Assembly (NCBI GenBank): GCA_021773835.1
Contig: JAJFJQ010000062.1
Coordinates: 391,254 to 455,253, forward strand
DNA: 64,000 nucleotides
Direction: 5' to 3'
DNA from: Gammaproteobacteria bacterium
GTDB lineage: Bacteria; Pseudomonadota; Gammaproteobacteria; Ga0077536
Part shown: piece after piece, positions 26,434-35,726 of the stretch
Numbering within the stretch: the stretch's first letter is position 1
Layout of the letters: every line of letters starts with the position of its first letter
Position numbers and translations under genes: made by a program
Notes under the pieces: generated by a model
What the model saw: only the letters and a program-made list of their open reading frames with translations
What the model was told of the DNA's origin: nothing
Database searches by the model: none

Positions 26434-27363
26434 ATGGTTGCCCCGATGAATCTACCTGCCGGAACTAAGCGGTGGATCCTGGTCGCGAAATTAATATTTG
26501 TACCGCTCGGCCTAGTTGCGTTGGTGTACTGGATTTCCCAAGAAAGTTCCGGAAAACTTGCCGACGGCTGGAATAGATATTTACTGTCCGGTGTTCTTGT
26601 AAATGTAATATCTGCCTGTGCAATTGCCGTTAGATTTCAGCGAGTGGCGAGGGTTGTCGGGATCCATATGACAGCTGTGGAGGCCTTGAGAATCAATACG
26701 CAGTCTATGTTTTACTTTTTTTTTGTTCCGTTTTCAGTAGGGGCGGAAGTGTCGAAATTTGCTAAGGTGCGCGAGTTAGATCCAACGCGTGAACACATTG
26801 ACATTGTTGTCGTAATCGTTCTCGATCGTATACTTGGAAGTGTTACGTTAGGTGCAACTGCACTGTTTCTCCTCGGCTATTTGCGGCCAATCGAATACAA
26901 CTACAATGCGTGGCAGCTTTTTGCCATTGCAGTTGGGGTTGTTGCCTTGCTCGCCGTGGGCATTAGCATCGCCCGGTCTCGTGCGCGCGCGATTCTCTCG
27001 CGAGTTTTTGATACGCTCGCGGAGCGGAAACTTGATATTTGTATTGCTCTCGTCACGTCGGTATTAATGCAATGTGCTATGGCACTGGCCATTTTCGTCG
27101 CAGCCTTGGGATGGGGTATTGAAATTGGCTTTTTAATGGTCCTATTCGTGCTATCTGCGTCATTTTTGTGCCAAATAGTTCCACTTACGTTTGTTGGTGT
27201 CAGTGTCGCCGAAATAGCGGGGGCCGGACTGTACGTGGCGGTCGGCCTATCGGCTGCCGATGCAGTGATTTTAGTTTCGCTGACGTATTTCTACCGATTA
27301 TTGGTGGCAGTTTCCGGTGGTGTATGGGAACTCATTCCTAATCGTCGTGTTTTCCAGTCGTGA
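26434..27363 (+). CDS. Flippase-like integral membrane protein (LPG synthase TM / UPF0104 family)
   Basis: A 309-aa protein with about eight predicted helices and no soluble domain. It matches the lysylphosphatidylglycerol-synthetase TM-domain (AglD/UPF0104) pattern: an early ISACAIAVRFQRVARV, then SMFYFFFVPFSVGAEVSKFAKV, DIVVVIVLDRILGSVTLG and a closing ISLTYFYRLL-like segment. Members beside GT2 polyprenyl-phosphate transferases are often proposed to flip lipid-linked monosaccharides. The position 60 nt after the GT2 gene supports that. Direct function is unproven. Confidence 0.78.
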   Translation: MVAPMNLPAGTKRWILVAKLIFVPLGLVALVYWISQESSGKLADGWNRYLLSGVLVNVISACAIAVRFQRVARVVGIHMTAVEALRINTQSMFYFFFVPFSVGAEVSKFAKVRELDPTREHIDIVVVIVLDRILGSVTLGATALFLLGYLRPIEYNYNAWQLFAIAVGVVALLAVGISIARSRARAILSRVFDTLAERKLDICIALVTSVLMQCAMALAIFVAALGWGIEIGFLMVLFVLSASFLCQIVPLTFVGVSVAEIAGAGLYVAVGLSAADAVILVSLTYFYRLLVAVSGGVWELIPNRRVFQS

Positions 27364-27765
27364 CAGTGAATCGGCAGCCGAATTTCGTTCGCAGATCTCT
27401 GACCGGAAAACAGTCGGTCAAGGCAAAGATCTTGGCACGGTTATCTTAGAGGCGCGATATGTTGCCGAAGTCGTATGGACGAACGCCTGTCGATGTTTTC
27501 GATTAGTATGACTTTTGAGCTGCAGTGTCGTTTGCTGGTACCAGCAACGTAAAGATTAAAAAATGAATGACCGAGGCTGGGAAACATAGCGGCCAAATAC
27601 TGGGATCTGACAGTTGGTTACCAAGCAGTAGTCGTTGATCATCCTGAAACTAAGCACCAATGAGCGTCAAATTTTGACCAGTTGCATCGAATCACGATAC
27701 AACAGCTTCCCAAGCGTTTTATTTTAATTGTTGGCCACGGTTCGCTCCATAACGCAATAATTGCT
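27364..27765. other. Intergenic gap before the second ABC exporter
   Basis: About 400 bp without a convincing gene. The only structure I see is a perfect 16-bp palindrome, TTGCTGGTACCAGCAA (27532-27547), followed by an AT-rich patch. It could be an operator or simply a chance dyad. This gap probably holds the promoter of the second wzm/wzt pair, but no clear -35/-10 pair was found. Confidence 0.4.
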
Positions 27766-28614
27766 ATGAATACCACACCCACACCAGTACTCCGAACTTC
27801 CCATCGATCGTCGGTAATGGATGGCGTTAGGTCGCTAATTTCGAATCATGAACTGCTCATTGAATTTACTCGACGCAATATCATGGTGTCCAACCGCGGC
27901 AGCTACCTTGGACTCGGATGGATTGTCATTATGCCACTGATGATGATGCTGCTTTATAGTTTTGTCTTCGGTGTCGTTTTCGGCGGCCATTACGGGCCAA
28001 GTTCTGAGGAAAGCGGTATTGAATATGCGCTGGGCATTTTTCTTAGCCTAACGGTGTTCCAAGTTTTCGCTGAACCAATGAGCTCGTCAGCCGGGCTAGT
28101 TGCTAATAGTCCTACATTGGTTAAGAAAGTTGTGTTCCCACTTGAGATTCTCCCAGCCGCTCAGGTGGCCGCGCAGGGCGTCCGTTTCTTCGTTAGTCTA
28201 GTGCTGGTTTTAGGCGGCGCGATATTGTTTAGTGACGGCGTACAATCTACCTGGCTTTGGTTCCCCCTAGTCATTTTGCCGCTGGGGTTATTGTCGCTTG
28301 GTACTGCCTGGTTGTTTTCCGCGGTCGGCGTATTCGTGCGTGATTTGGCGGTTTTTACCCGTGTTTTATCTACCATGTTTTTATTCGGAAGTGGCGTATT
28401 TTTCTCTATTGACCGAGTGCCTGAGGCAGCCCGTTGGATTCTCGGCGTTAACCCGCTTCTGCACCTATTGGAACAAAGTCGACGTGTACTGCTCTGGGGG
28501 GAGCCACCAGATTTTTTAATGTTGGCATATGCGACTGCCACATCGTGCATGGTCTGCGCTATAGGTCTATATGTTTTTCAGCACTTTCGAGACGACTTTG
28601 CCGATGTCATCTGA
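27766..28614 (+). CDS. wzm: ABC-2 polysaccharide export permease Wzm, copy 2 (intact)
   Basis: 282 aa. It has the same architecture as copy 1: LLIEFTRRNIMVSNRGSYLGLGWIV, FVFGVVFGGHYG, GIEYALGIFLSLTVFQVF, SPTLVKKVVFPLEILP, and six helices ending with DDFADVI. No interruption is present where copy 1 has its amber codon (here VPEAARWILGVNPLLH). It should pair with the following Wzt to export the finished lipid-linked glycan across the inner membrane. Start: ATG at 27766 chosen over the longer frame from 27682 because similarity begins only near residue 10 of the short form. Confidence 0.92.
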   Translation: MNTTPTPVLRTSHRSSVMDGVRSLISNHELLIEFTRRNIMVSNRGSYLGLGWIVIMPLMMMLLYSFVFGVVFGGHYGPSSEESGIEYALGIFLSLTVFQVFAEPMSSSAGLVANSPTLVKKVVFPLEILPAAQVAAQGVRFFVSLVLVLGGAILFSDGVQSTWLWFPLVILPLGLLSLGTAWLFSAVGVFVRDLAVFTRVLSTMFLFGSGVFFSIDRVPEAARWILGVNPLLHLLEQSRRVLLWGEPPDFLMLAYATATSCMVCAIGLYVFQHFRDDFADVI

Positions 28615-30082
28615 CGAAACCGACGTGATGCCGGCGGAGGGCGTAGACATTATGCAACGCCTTTCAGCAGACGACCTGCCCGTGATCCGTGTTAGCGGCG
28701 TCTCAAAGCGATATCGGATCTGGAATCGTCCAGTATCGCGGTTGCGCGCCTTCGCACTAGAGCGAGTTGCTTCCATGTCTGGTGCACGGCTCGCCCAACG
28801 CTTAAGGGAACGTGCTTCGAACGAATATCGTGATTTTGAAGCACTCTCTGCGGTAAGTTTTCAGATCCGGGCTGGCGAGTCCGTCGCGATCATAGGTCGA
28901 AATGGTTCCGGCAAGAGCACGTTACTGCAGATAATAGCAGGGACACTGAAACCCACTGCCGGTGACGCCGAAGTTCGTGGTCGAGTCGCCGCATTGTTAG
29001 AACTCGGTAGCGCCTTCCACCCTGAATTTACCGGCCGGGATAATGTCTATCTCTACTGTGCCGTTCTAGGGATCCCGCGAATGCGGGTGGAAGAACTTTT
29101 CGATGGCATCGCAGCGTTCGCCGATATTGGAGATTTCATGGACCAGCCATTTAAGGTCTATTCATCCGGTATGAAGTTACGGCTTGCCTTTTCAGTTCAG
29201 ACCGCGATCGATCCGGATATCTTGATTGTTGACGAAGCCCTTGCCGTTGGTGACATGTTTTTTCAGGCAAAGTGCATGCGTCGTATACGGCAGCTAATGG
29301 AAAACGGCACGACGATTTTGTTCGTTAGTCACTCAATGTCGGTTGTGCGTGATTTGTGCGATCGAGCAATTTTGCTTGAGGAAGGGCGGTTGATACTCGA
29401 CGATGAGGTTGCAAGGGCGACGCAGCGTTACCTCGCGCTCCAGATTGGTGATTCATCAGATCGTTTGGCTGAAACCTATGAGAACGAAACGCTGCCGCTG
29501 AAGCAGGTTTTGGATACGGACATCGCGGATGTAGACGAGTTGAGTTTGGAGAATAGTGTAGACCCATATTTTGCGGCGGAAATATTCGAGCGCAAAGCGG
29601 CTCCCGAGCGCATCCAGGACGGGCGGGCACTGTTTCGCAACGTACAAATGTTGAACGGACTTGGTCAATTGGTCGATTTGTACGAGTTCGCCGACGCTAC
29701 AACTTTGCGGATGACCATAGAGATCTGCGCACCTGTTGACAATCTGTGGGTGGGTTATCACATACGAACGAAAACCGGTGTCGATGCCGTTCACATTGAT
29801 TCTAGTCTCTGCGGGGAGCTAGGTAAGAAATTTCATCAGGGTGCGACATACGTCCTTGATTGGCGTTTTTCAATGCGTATGCAGCATGGGGATTACTACA
29901 TAATGTGTGTATTAGCAATCCCGCATTCACCCCATGTTTCGCAGACAGAGTGGGACTACATTGATGTAGTAAATCATGCGACTGATTTTTCTGTAGCGCC
30001 ACGACGCAGTGGAATGATTGGCGGTTTAGTCGCACCGATAAATAAATTAAATATTATTCAGCTTGGCGATATCGGCGAGTAA
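28604..30082 (+). CDS. wzt: ABC polysaccharide export ATPase Wzt, copy 2, with C-terminal glycan-binding domain
   Basis: About 492 aa. Walker A is [16 protein letters not shown], the signature YSSGMKLRLAFS, Walker B ILIVDEALAVGD and the switch FVSHSMS. A C-terminal Wzt_C domain (RNVQMLNGLGQLVDLYEFAD ... GGLVAPINKLNII) would read the non-reducing end or terminal modification of the glycan. The ATG at 28604 overlaps the permease stop by 11 nt. The ATPase half is close to copy 1 and the C-terminal domain clearly more divergent, which fits two exporters tuned to different glycans or a recent loss of one. Confidence 0.93.
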   Translation: MSSDETDVMPAEGVDIMQRLSADDLPVIRVSGVSKRYRIWNRPVSRLRAFALERVASMSGARLAQRLRERASNEYRDFEALSAVSFQIRAGESVAIIGRNGSGKSTLLQIIAGTLKPTAGDAEVRGRVAALLELGSAFHPEFTGRDNVYLYCAVLGIPRMRVEELFDGIAAFADIGDFMDQPFKVYSSGMKLRLAFSVQTAIDPDILIVDEALAVGDMFFQAKCMRRIRQLMENGTTILFVSHSMSVVRDLCDRAILLEEGRLILDDEVARATQRYLALQIGDSSDRLAETYENETLPLKQVLDTDIADVDELSLENSVDPYFAAEIFERKAAPERIQDGRALFRNVQMLNGLGQLVDLYEFADATTLRMTIEICAPVDNLWVGYHIRTKTGVDAVHIDSSLCGELGKKFHQGATYVLDWRFSMRMQHGDYYIMCVLAIPHSPHVSQTEWDYIDVVNHATDFSVAPRRSGMIGGLVAPINKLNIIQLGDIGE

Positions 30083-30159
30083 AATCCGTAATCGCAGGCA
30101 ATATTATCGAGCGGAGCTTTCTGCTTCGCGGGCGTAATTTGTAAAGCCGACAGTACAAA

Positions 30160-31521
30160 ATGGAAAAAGACGATACATCTCATCCTTTGCAACAATCCCA
30201 CCTCAACTACTTGCAAACGTGCCCGGTCTGCGAGAATGCCGAGTTCGAGTTCCTATCTCCGGTGTGGAAAAATTATCATCGTGAGTTGGAATTCGCGCTA
30301 AAGAAAGATGAGTGGTTCGTTGAATGTAGACGCTGTGGAACAATTGCCCGCTTTCCGTTGATCGATTATGGAGAGCAGTTCAAGAAATACGGAGAAGACT
30401 ATTACAACCAAGGGCAGGTAGACGGCTCGGTCGACGATCACGCTGAGGTACACTTCAATCACTTTCAGAAAGGTAACTACGACTCAATTCGAGAGCTTCT
30501 CCGGGAACTTGTTCCCCCAAGCACACACCCCCGATGGTTGGATGTTGGATCTGTAGGCTATGCAACGACATTTAGTGATTATGACTTCACCACAATTGAG
30601 CCCGATGAGCGCGTAGTAAAAGTTGGGCGCCGGCTATTTGGTTCTTCGCCTCGATGGTTTCGGCCAAAGATTTTTGCAGCGACGATCGATACCTATGCGA
30701 CGACCGAGAAATTCGACGGGATCTTATTTAATAATAGTTACTACTGCGTCACAGCGCCGGCTCATGCTGCTGCAAAAGCTCGGCAGTTGCTCAAACCGGA
30801 CGGGCGCCTCGTAATTACGATCTCGACGCGACTGAACGGCGCGGTGCAAAACCGCGACGACGGTTTGATCTCGCGAATCGAAGACGTCTTGGTGGGGGAA
30901 ACATTGTGGGTTTTCTACAATGAGATGTCGCTGCGTTATTTGCTTGCTGCAAATGGCTTCGAGCTTGAGTCAACGCAGGAAATTGCGGCGTATGGCAGGA
31001 AAACAATGATCGCCTATGTGTTTAAGCCTAATGATCATGTCGTTCCCGACGTGACATGGTTAGATCAATCCCGGCGACATATGCAACGCACGATGCAGGA
31101 TGTATATGAAGAGTTCGAACAGCAAACCGAAAGTACGCTGCGCATCATTAATCAGCCGAAAACGATTCTTGTCGGACCATTACAGGTTCTGTCAGATTTG
31201 AGCCGTCGCGGCAGCTTAGATCAGGTTGCGGCAGTGTTCTGTACTGATGCAGTACTTGAAGGAGTTACCGACGGTAATTTGAAATTCATGAGTTGGTCCA
31301 ACGTACTTGGCCTCACTCAGCAACAACCGAAAGATTATTATCATTTCGTGATCTGTTCGTTTCGTGAGCAAGCACAGCTGTGGCAATTTCTGCGAAAAGA
31401 GCTAGGCCAAGAGTCCCTTATATCTATGCCAAATCGTCGATCCGGTATCGACGCGATGGAATTAATAATAGGCGGGCGTCTCGTGCCCGTTAAAGGATTT
31501 AAGTTAACGGAACAACCTTAG
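30160..31521 (+). CDS. Zinc-ribbon class I SAM methyltransferase, three-part
   Basis: A 453-aa protein. The N-terminus has a zinc-ribbon-like CPVCENAEFEFL ... VECRRCGTIARFPL (two CxxC pairs). The middle is a methyltransferase with a degenerate motif I (WLDVGSVGYATTF) and FDGILFNNSYYCVTAP. The C-terminal ~130 residues (KTILVGPLQVLSDLSRRGSLDQVAAVFCTD) look like a Rossmann fold resembling those of C-methyltransferases that act on TDP-sugars. The arrangement resembles the TylCIII/NovU-like sugar methyltransferase layout, but the weak glycine loop makes activity uncertain. It begins 77 nt after wzt. Confidence 0.7.
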   Translation: MEKDDTSHPLQQSHLNYLQTCPVCENAEFEFLSPVWKNYHRELEFALKKDEWFVECRRCGTIARFPLIDYGEQFKKYGEDYYNQGQVDGSVDDHAEVHFNHFQKGNYDSIRELLRELVPPSTHPRWLDVGSVGYATTFSDYDFTTIEPDERVVKVGRRLFGSSPRWFRPKIFAATIDTYATTEKFDGILFNNSYYCVTAPAHAAAKARQLLKPDGRLVITISTRLNGAVQNRDDGLISRIEDVLVGETLWVFYNEMSLRYLLAANGFELESTQEIAAYGRKTMIAYVFKPNDHVVPDVTWLDQSRRHMQRTMQDVYEEFEQQTESTLRIINQPKTILVGPLQVLSDLSRRGSLDQVAAVFCTDAVLEGVTDGNLKFMSWSNVLGLTQQQPKDYYHFVICSFREQAQLWQFLRKELGQESLISMPNRRSGIDAMELIIGGRLVPVKGFKLTEQP

Positions 31522-31735
31522 CGTTAGCGCAAGAATAATGTGATATTTCCAGGGTCGATCCCTAATAAGTTAAAAAATAATTACTAACGTGCCTTCAAAT
31601 CGCTGGTAGCGGACCGGGTTTTTAGGAACGGGCAAAATATTACCGGGGTAAGGACCGTACTCGCGATTCAAATCGAGGTCACCTGTATCATTCGAGCGTT
31701 CCCACAAGGGATCAATCGGGCTATCGATTTTTTAG

Positions 31736-32469
31736 CCGGAACGCCCAATACCGTTTCTCGATCCAGTTGATCGCGATGCGATTGCAACAGTCTTAGATTC
31801 CGAAATGCTGGCGCAGGGCGCCGTCGCAGCAGTTTTTGAGCAGAAATTATCGAGATGGGCTGATGGTGCGGGTGGGCTTGCTACAGCCTGCGGCGCGAAC
31901 GCATTGGCACTCGGCTTGGTTGTATTCGAGGATGATGGCCGCAACGAAATTATCCTACCGACCTACCGTTGCCGTTCCATCCTCGACGCGGTAGTTGCCA
32001 GCGGAGCCTCCCCGATTTTGTGCGATGTCGGGACTGATTGGGTGATAACCTCAGCCACCGTAGCAGATAGAATCGGCCGCAATACAAAAGCTGTTTTTGC
32101 GGATCAGTGATTTATTCCGCGGTCGCGCCGTTGGCGAGGCAACAAAGCGCGTCTTGTAATGACAAATGGTAATACGGCGTTGTACAAATCGGTTGTCGAT
32201 ATTATTCCCATGGAATTCGCGACGAATCGATGACAGAATCCGTCGCCGACTGCGATACACTTCTGATACGGCGGCGAGGTATTTAGCGGCTAATATAAGG
32301 TCGTTAACTAATAATTAATATATAATCGCGCGATGCAGATATCTCGAAAGCAGTTTGCCACGACCATGATCGCGCGGGTCATCCCATCACTTGAAATTTA
32401 CCAAAAGATTCCTTGCTACCCCGAGTTGTTGGACGAGCAACGTTTATTGATGAGTTGGGCGAATGAATA
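31736..32469 (+). pseudogene. Decayed DegT/DnrJ/EryC1 aminotransferase with internal deletion
   Basis: From 31736 one frame reads PIPFLDPVDRDAIATVLDSE, MLAQGAVAAVFEQKL, TACGANALALGLVVF and NEIILPTYRCRSILDAVVASGA, a typical DegT N-terminus, then stops at TGA 32108-32110. No ATG precedes it in frame. A separate open stretch at 32334-32469 (ending IYQKIPCYPELLDEQ...W) looks like the family's C-terminus. The PLP lysine region and most of the centre are missing. It ends by overlapping the ATG of the next methyltransferase gene (ATGA at 32463), as the intact gene presumably did. The remaining bases between the two parts hold short open stretches I cannot assign. Confidence 0.7.
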
Positions 32470-33377
32470 GCTTCGAAACGGATCGTCTCACCCAGTTTCT
32501 ACTTAAAGACTGGTCACCTGAAGAAATCGTAGAGACGAATGAACTCAGTACGCAGGCAGCTACTCGACCTTGTTCAACTGGACAACCGGACTGCCTCTAC
32601 CTCGCTTCCCTGGTACGTTTTTTTCAACCGAAGCACATTCTCGAGATCGGAACTTTCATTGGAACGACGGCGCAGATCCTTGGTTCCCAATGTAGGCGTA
32701 ATGGTCAAGGTCACGTGGTGACGGTCGACATGGATCAATCGAATTGTACGCTTCCTGAATGGTGCACTGGTTTAATAGAGACCGTTGAAGCAAAATCTAG
32801 CGAGGCACTTGCCCGTTTCCGTGACGAGTCGCGGCGCTTCGACTTCGTCTTCATTGACGCGAACATTACGGCGGAGGATATGCGAGTTCTCGACGAGCTA
32901 ACCACCGACGATGCGGTGCTGGTTACTCATGATTTCACGTTCAGCGATGGTGAGGCTCCTATCCTTGACAAGGGCCTTGAGGTGGTCGCGCTGAAGTCGA
33001 TGGAAAGTAATAAGTCCGCCTATTACTTCCTTCAACGGCCGAAACGATTGACCGAACGGTGGGAACCCGTTGTGTGTGGCAGCACAGGATCTAATTCCTG
33101 CTGCGCCACAATGCTGTCGGACGCGGCATTTCAGCGTCTTGTTGCGGAGGGATTCGAATCGCGGCGGACGCCTGGCAGCTTTTATGAGCATTCGCCGGTG
33201 GTCGACAAAGAAGGGACATTTAAAACGCGAGACGTGGTTATTACATATGGCATAGATGCGCACGAGCGTTTCAGCCTTGTTCGTGTGATCAAGCGTCCGC
33301 CGACTACACTCCCGCCAATGCATATTGCGCAACGGTTGCGATCGGCCATTGGGCGGTTGATACGAGTAATTAGATAA
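32463..33377 (+). CDS. Class I SAM-dependent methyltransferase
   Basis: A 304-aa protein with ILEIGTFIGTTAQILGSQ (motif I) and HVVTVDMDQSN. FDFVFIDANITAEDMRVLDEL and DAVLVTHDF follow, as in the Methyltransf_24/cephalosporin-hydroxylase-like group. The C-terminal ~100 residues, rich in histidine and arginine, are not recognised. It probably methylates a sugar hydroxyl. Its ATG overlaps the last codons of the aminotransferase remnant, indicating that they were once coupled and that the methyltransferase outlived its partner. Confidence 0.8.
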   Translation: MNSFETDRLTQFLLKDWSPEEIVETNELSTQAATRPCSTGQPDCLYLASLVRFFQPKHILEIGTFIGTTAQILGSQCRRNGQGHVVTVDMDQSNCTLPEWCTGLIETVEAKSSEALARFRDESRRFDFVFIDANITAEDMRVLDELTTDDAVLVTHDFTFSDGEAPILDKGLEVVALKSMESNKSAYYFLQRPKRLTERWEPVVCGSTGSNSCCATMLSDAAFQRLVAEGFESRRTPGSFYEHSPVVDKEGTFKTRDVVITYGIDAHERFSLVRVIKRPPTTLPPMHIAQRLRSAIGRLIRVIR

Positions 33378-33767
33378 TTCGAACAGTAGGACGCCCAAAT
33401 GGCGTCAGCATGAATTTTGGACTCGTGCTTGCAGGCATCCCGACCACGACAACTTGCACAAGGAGTCGCCTGCAGTCCGCGAGATTGTTATACATCTCCC
33501 AGTTCGCATCAGCTGTAGATAATTCGTAGCCGGGTAGTAGTGGCGTTTCTGCTCCCGTCGTTATGTTTAAATTGTCAACCGTAGATAATAGTGGACCTGT
33601 CAGCGGGCCACACGCGTAATCGCTTGCCCGATGATCACCATAATGTTTGATATTTTTGGCCTTAGCTATCAGACGAACAGAGTAGATCAACACTTTCTTA
33701 GCGTGATCAGACGGAACTCATCGTAGATTAATGACAGAAGCATTGTCCCTTGGATTTGTATTAATAG
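33378..33767. other. Intergenic gap before the third amidotransferase
   Basis: About 390 bp with no gene I can support. A reverse-strand frame of 107 codons (33370-33693) is open here, but it has no recognisable motif or ribosome binding site. The stretch may be residue of a lost gene or the promoter region of the distal AsnB-to-GalU block. Confidence 0.35.
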
Positions 33768-35726
33768 ATGTGCGGTATCTTAGGAATTTTTGACCCTAGC
33801 GGGATTGATGAGGCTTCTGCGCTTGCATTGGCAGACCGCATGGGAGATGTCATTCGTCATCGGGGACCTGATGATCATGGCGAATGGAGTGATCCTAATA
33901 TGGGGATCGTATTAGGGCAGCGACGCCTATCTATCAACGATCTGTCGCCGGCCGGCCATCAACCTATGATCTCCGCAAGCGGGCGTTACACGATCGTGTT
34001 GAATGGGGAGATCTATAATTTCCTTGAGTTGCGCGAAAGCCTAGTCTCGGCGGGGTATCCGTTTCGAGGGAATTCGGACACGGAAGTCGCGCTTGCTGCT
34101 TTCGAGCGATACGGATTACCGTCTGCGCTTAGCAAGTTCGTCGGCATGTTCGCGATTGGACTATGGGATCGCGAAGAGGCTGCGCTGTATCTAGTGCGCG
34201 ACAGAGTCGGAGAAAAACCGCTTTACTATGCCAATGTAAAGGGCAGTTTTGTGTTTGCTTCCGATCTCAATGCGATGCGAGAAATTCCCGGTTGGTCGCC
34301 ATCAATAGACCGCGATGCATTGGGCCTCATGATGCAGCATTTTTACATTCCAGCGCCGCGAACTATTTACAAAGGGATCAGGAAATTAATACCTGGTACG
34401 TGGTTACGCGTCGACCGCACCAATAGGCAAGGCGGTGAACCGGTGAGGTACTGGTCCGCGCCCGACTTGGCAACGACACCGATGTACGACCGCAAGCCGC
34501 AGGAACCGAAGGCGGCTATCGACGAATTGGATGGTCTGTTGCGACAAACGATCCAGGACAAGATGATTTCCGATGTCCCGCTCGGTGCGTTTCTCTCTGG
34601 CGGGATCGATTCGTCTACTGTGGTCGCGCTAATGCAGGCCGAAAGCACCAACAAGGTGAAAACCTTCAGCATCGGGTTTCGAGAAGGTGAATATAACGAG
34701 GCGCACGAAGCTAAACGGGTGGCCGAACATCTCGGTACCGAACACACCGAACTTTACGTCTCCCCAGCCGAAGCGCAAGCGGTAATTCCGAAGCTACCGT
34801 CGCTCTACTCAGAGCCATTTGCCGATTCTTCGCAGATCCCGACATATCTAGTGTCCGAGCTAGCTCGGCGAGATGTGACAGTCGCATTATCCGGAGATGG
34901 CGGCGATGAACTGTTCGGCGGATATACGCGCTACGCACTTGCCGAGGCAGCGTGGGCAAGCTTAAATCGGGTACCACGGCCGCTGGTCCGTGCCGCGGGA
35001 ACGCTCGCCTCGATGGTGGCGCCGCATAAAATTGATTATGCCGCCGACTATTTTAGACCATTGCTGCCAAAACGTTGGCGCTACAAACAGTTTGGGAATA
35101 AGGTTCATAAGCTTGCCGAAATCGGGCGTTCGCAGGACCCTACAGCGGTTTATCGATCGTTGATCAGTATGTGGATGCGACCATCACAAGTGGTTATTGG
35201 CGCTGGAGATATCGATCAACTAGCGGAATTGCCTCCCGCGATTGCCGATATTGAGAATTTTACCGAGCGCATGATGATGATTGACCTTATCTCATACCTT
35301 CCAGACGATATCCTGGCGAAGGTCGATCGAGCGAGCATGGGGGAAAGTTTGGAGGTGCGCGTACCGTTCCTCGACCACCGAATTATCGAGCATGCGTGGC
35401 GGATCCCCCTAGATCTCAAAGTCCGAAATGGCGAAGGTAAATGGTTGCTAAAACAAGTCCTGTATCGTTATGTCCCGCAGGAGATCATTGACCGGCCAAA
35501 GATGGGTTTCGCGGTTCCGATCGACCAGTGGTTGCGCGGCCCATTGCGCGATTGGGCGGAAAACTTGCTCGACAGAGACCGCTTGACCGCCGAGGGATTT
35601 TTTCATGCGTCGGAAGTGCGGCAGAAATGGGATCAACACTTAGGCGGCGCCTGCGATTGGGCCGCATTGCTGTGGCCGGTACTGATGTTTCAGTCCTGGT
35701 ATGACCATTATGAGCGGCCCCGCTGA
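33768..35726 (+). CDS. asnB: Asparagine synthase-like glutamine amidotransferase, copy 3 (WbpS-like)
   Basis: 652 aa. It starts MCGILGIFDP with the catalytic Cys2, then RHRGPDDHGEW, LNGEIYNFLEL, the PP-loop GAFLSGGIDSSTVV and ALSGDGGDELFGGYTRY. It is very similar to copy 2. It is followed by two GT4 genes, an SDR reductase, a WecA/WbpL-like transferase and a WbpM-like dehydratase, the order of wbpS-T-U-V-L-M in P. aeruginosa O6 as I recall it, where WbpS is proposed to amidate a hexuronic acid. The same role is likely here. It overlaps the next gene by up to 26 nt. Confidence 0.92.
   Translation: MCGILGIFDPSGIDEASALALADRMGDVIRHRGPDDHGEWSDPNMGIVLGQRRLSINDLSPAGHQPMISASGRYTIVLNGEIYNFLELRESLVSAGYPFRGNSDTEVALAAFERYGLPSALSKFVGMFAIGLWDREEAALYLVRDRVGEKPLYYANVKGSFVFASDLNAMREIPGWSPSIDRDALGLMMQHFYIPAPRTIYKGIRKLIPGTWLRVDRTNRQGGEPVRYWSAPDLATTPMYDRKPQEPKAAIDELDGLLRQTIQDKMISDVPLGAFLSGGIDSSTVVALMQAESTNKVKTFSIGFREGEYNEAHEAKRVAEHLGTEHTELYVSPAEAQAVIPKLPSLYSEPFADSSQIPTYLVSELARRDVTVALSGDGGDELFGGYTRYALAEAAWASLNRVPRPLVRAAGTLASMVAPHKIDYAADYFRPLLPKRWRYKQFGNKVHKLAEIGRSQDPTAVYRSLISMWMRPSQVVIGAGDIDQLAELPPAIADIENFTERMMMIDLISYLPDDILAKVDRASMGESLEVRVPFLDHRIIEHAWRIPLDLKVRNGEGKWLLKQVLYRYVPQEIIDRPKMGFAVPIDQWLRGPLRDWAENLLDRDRLTAEGFFHASEVRQKWDQHLGGACDWAALLWPVLMFQSWYDHYERPR

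Noticed and set aside
27532..27547. Perfect palindrome TTGCTGGTACCAGCAA
   Set aside because: A single copy with no link to a regulator or promoter; recorded in the gap entry but not promoted to a finding.
33370..33693. Reverse 107-codon frame in an intergenic gap
   Set aside because: No motif, ribosome binding site or neighbour logic supports it; noted only as part of the gap.
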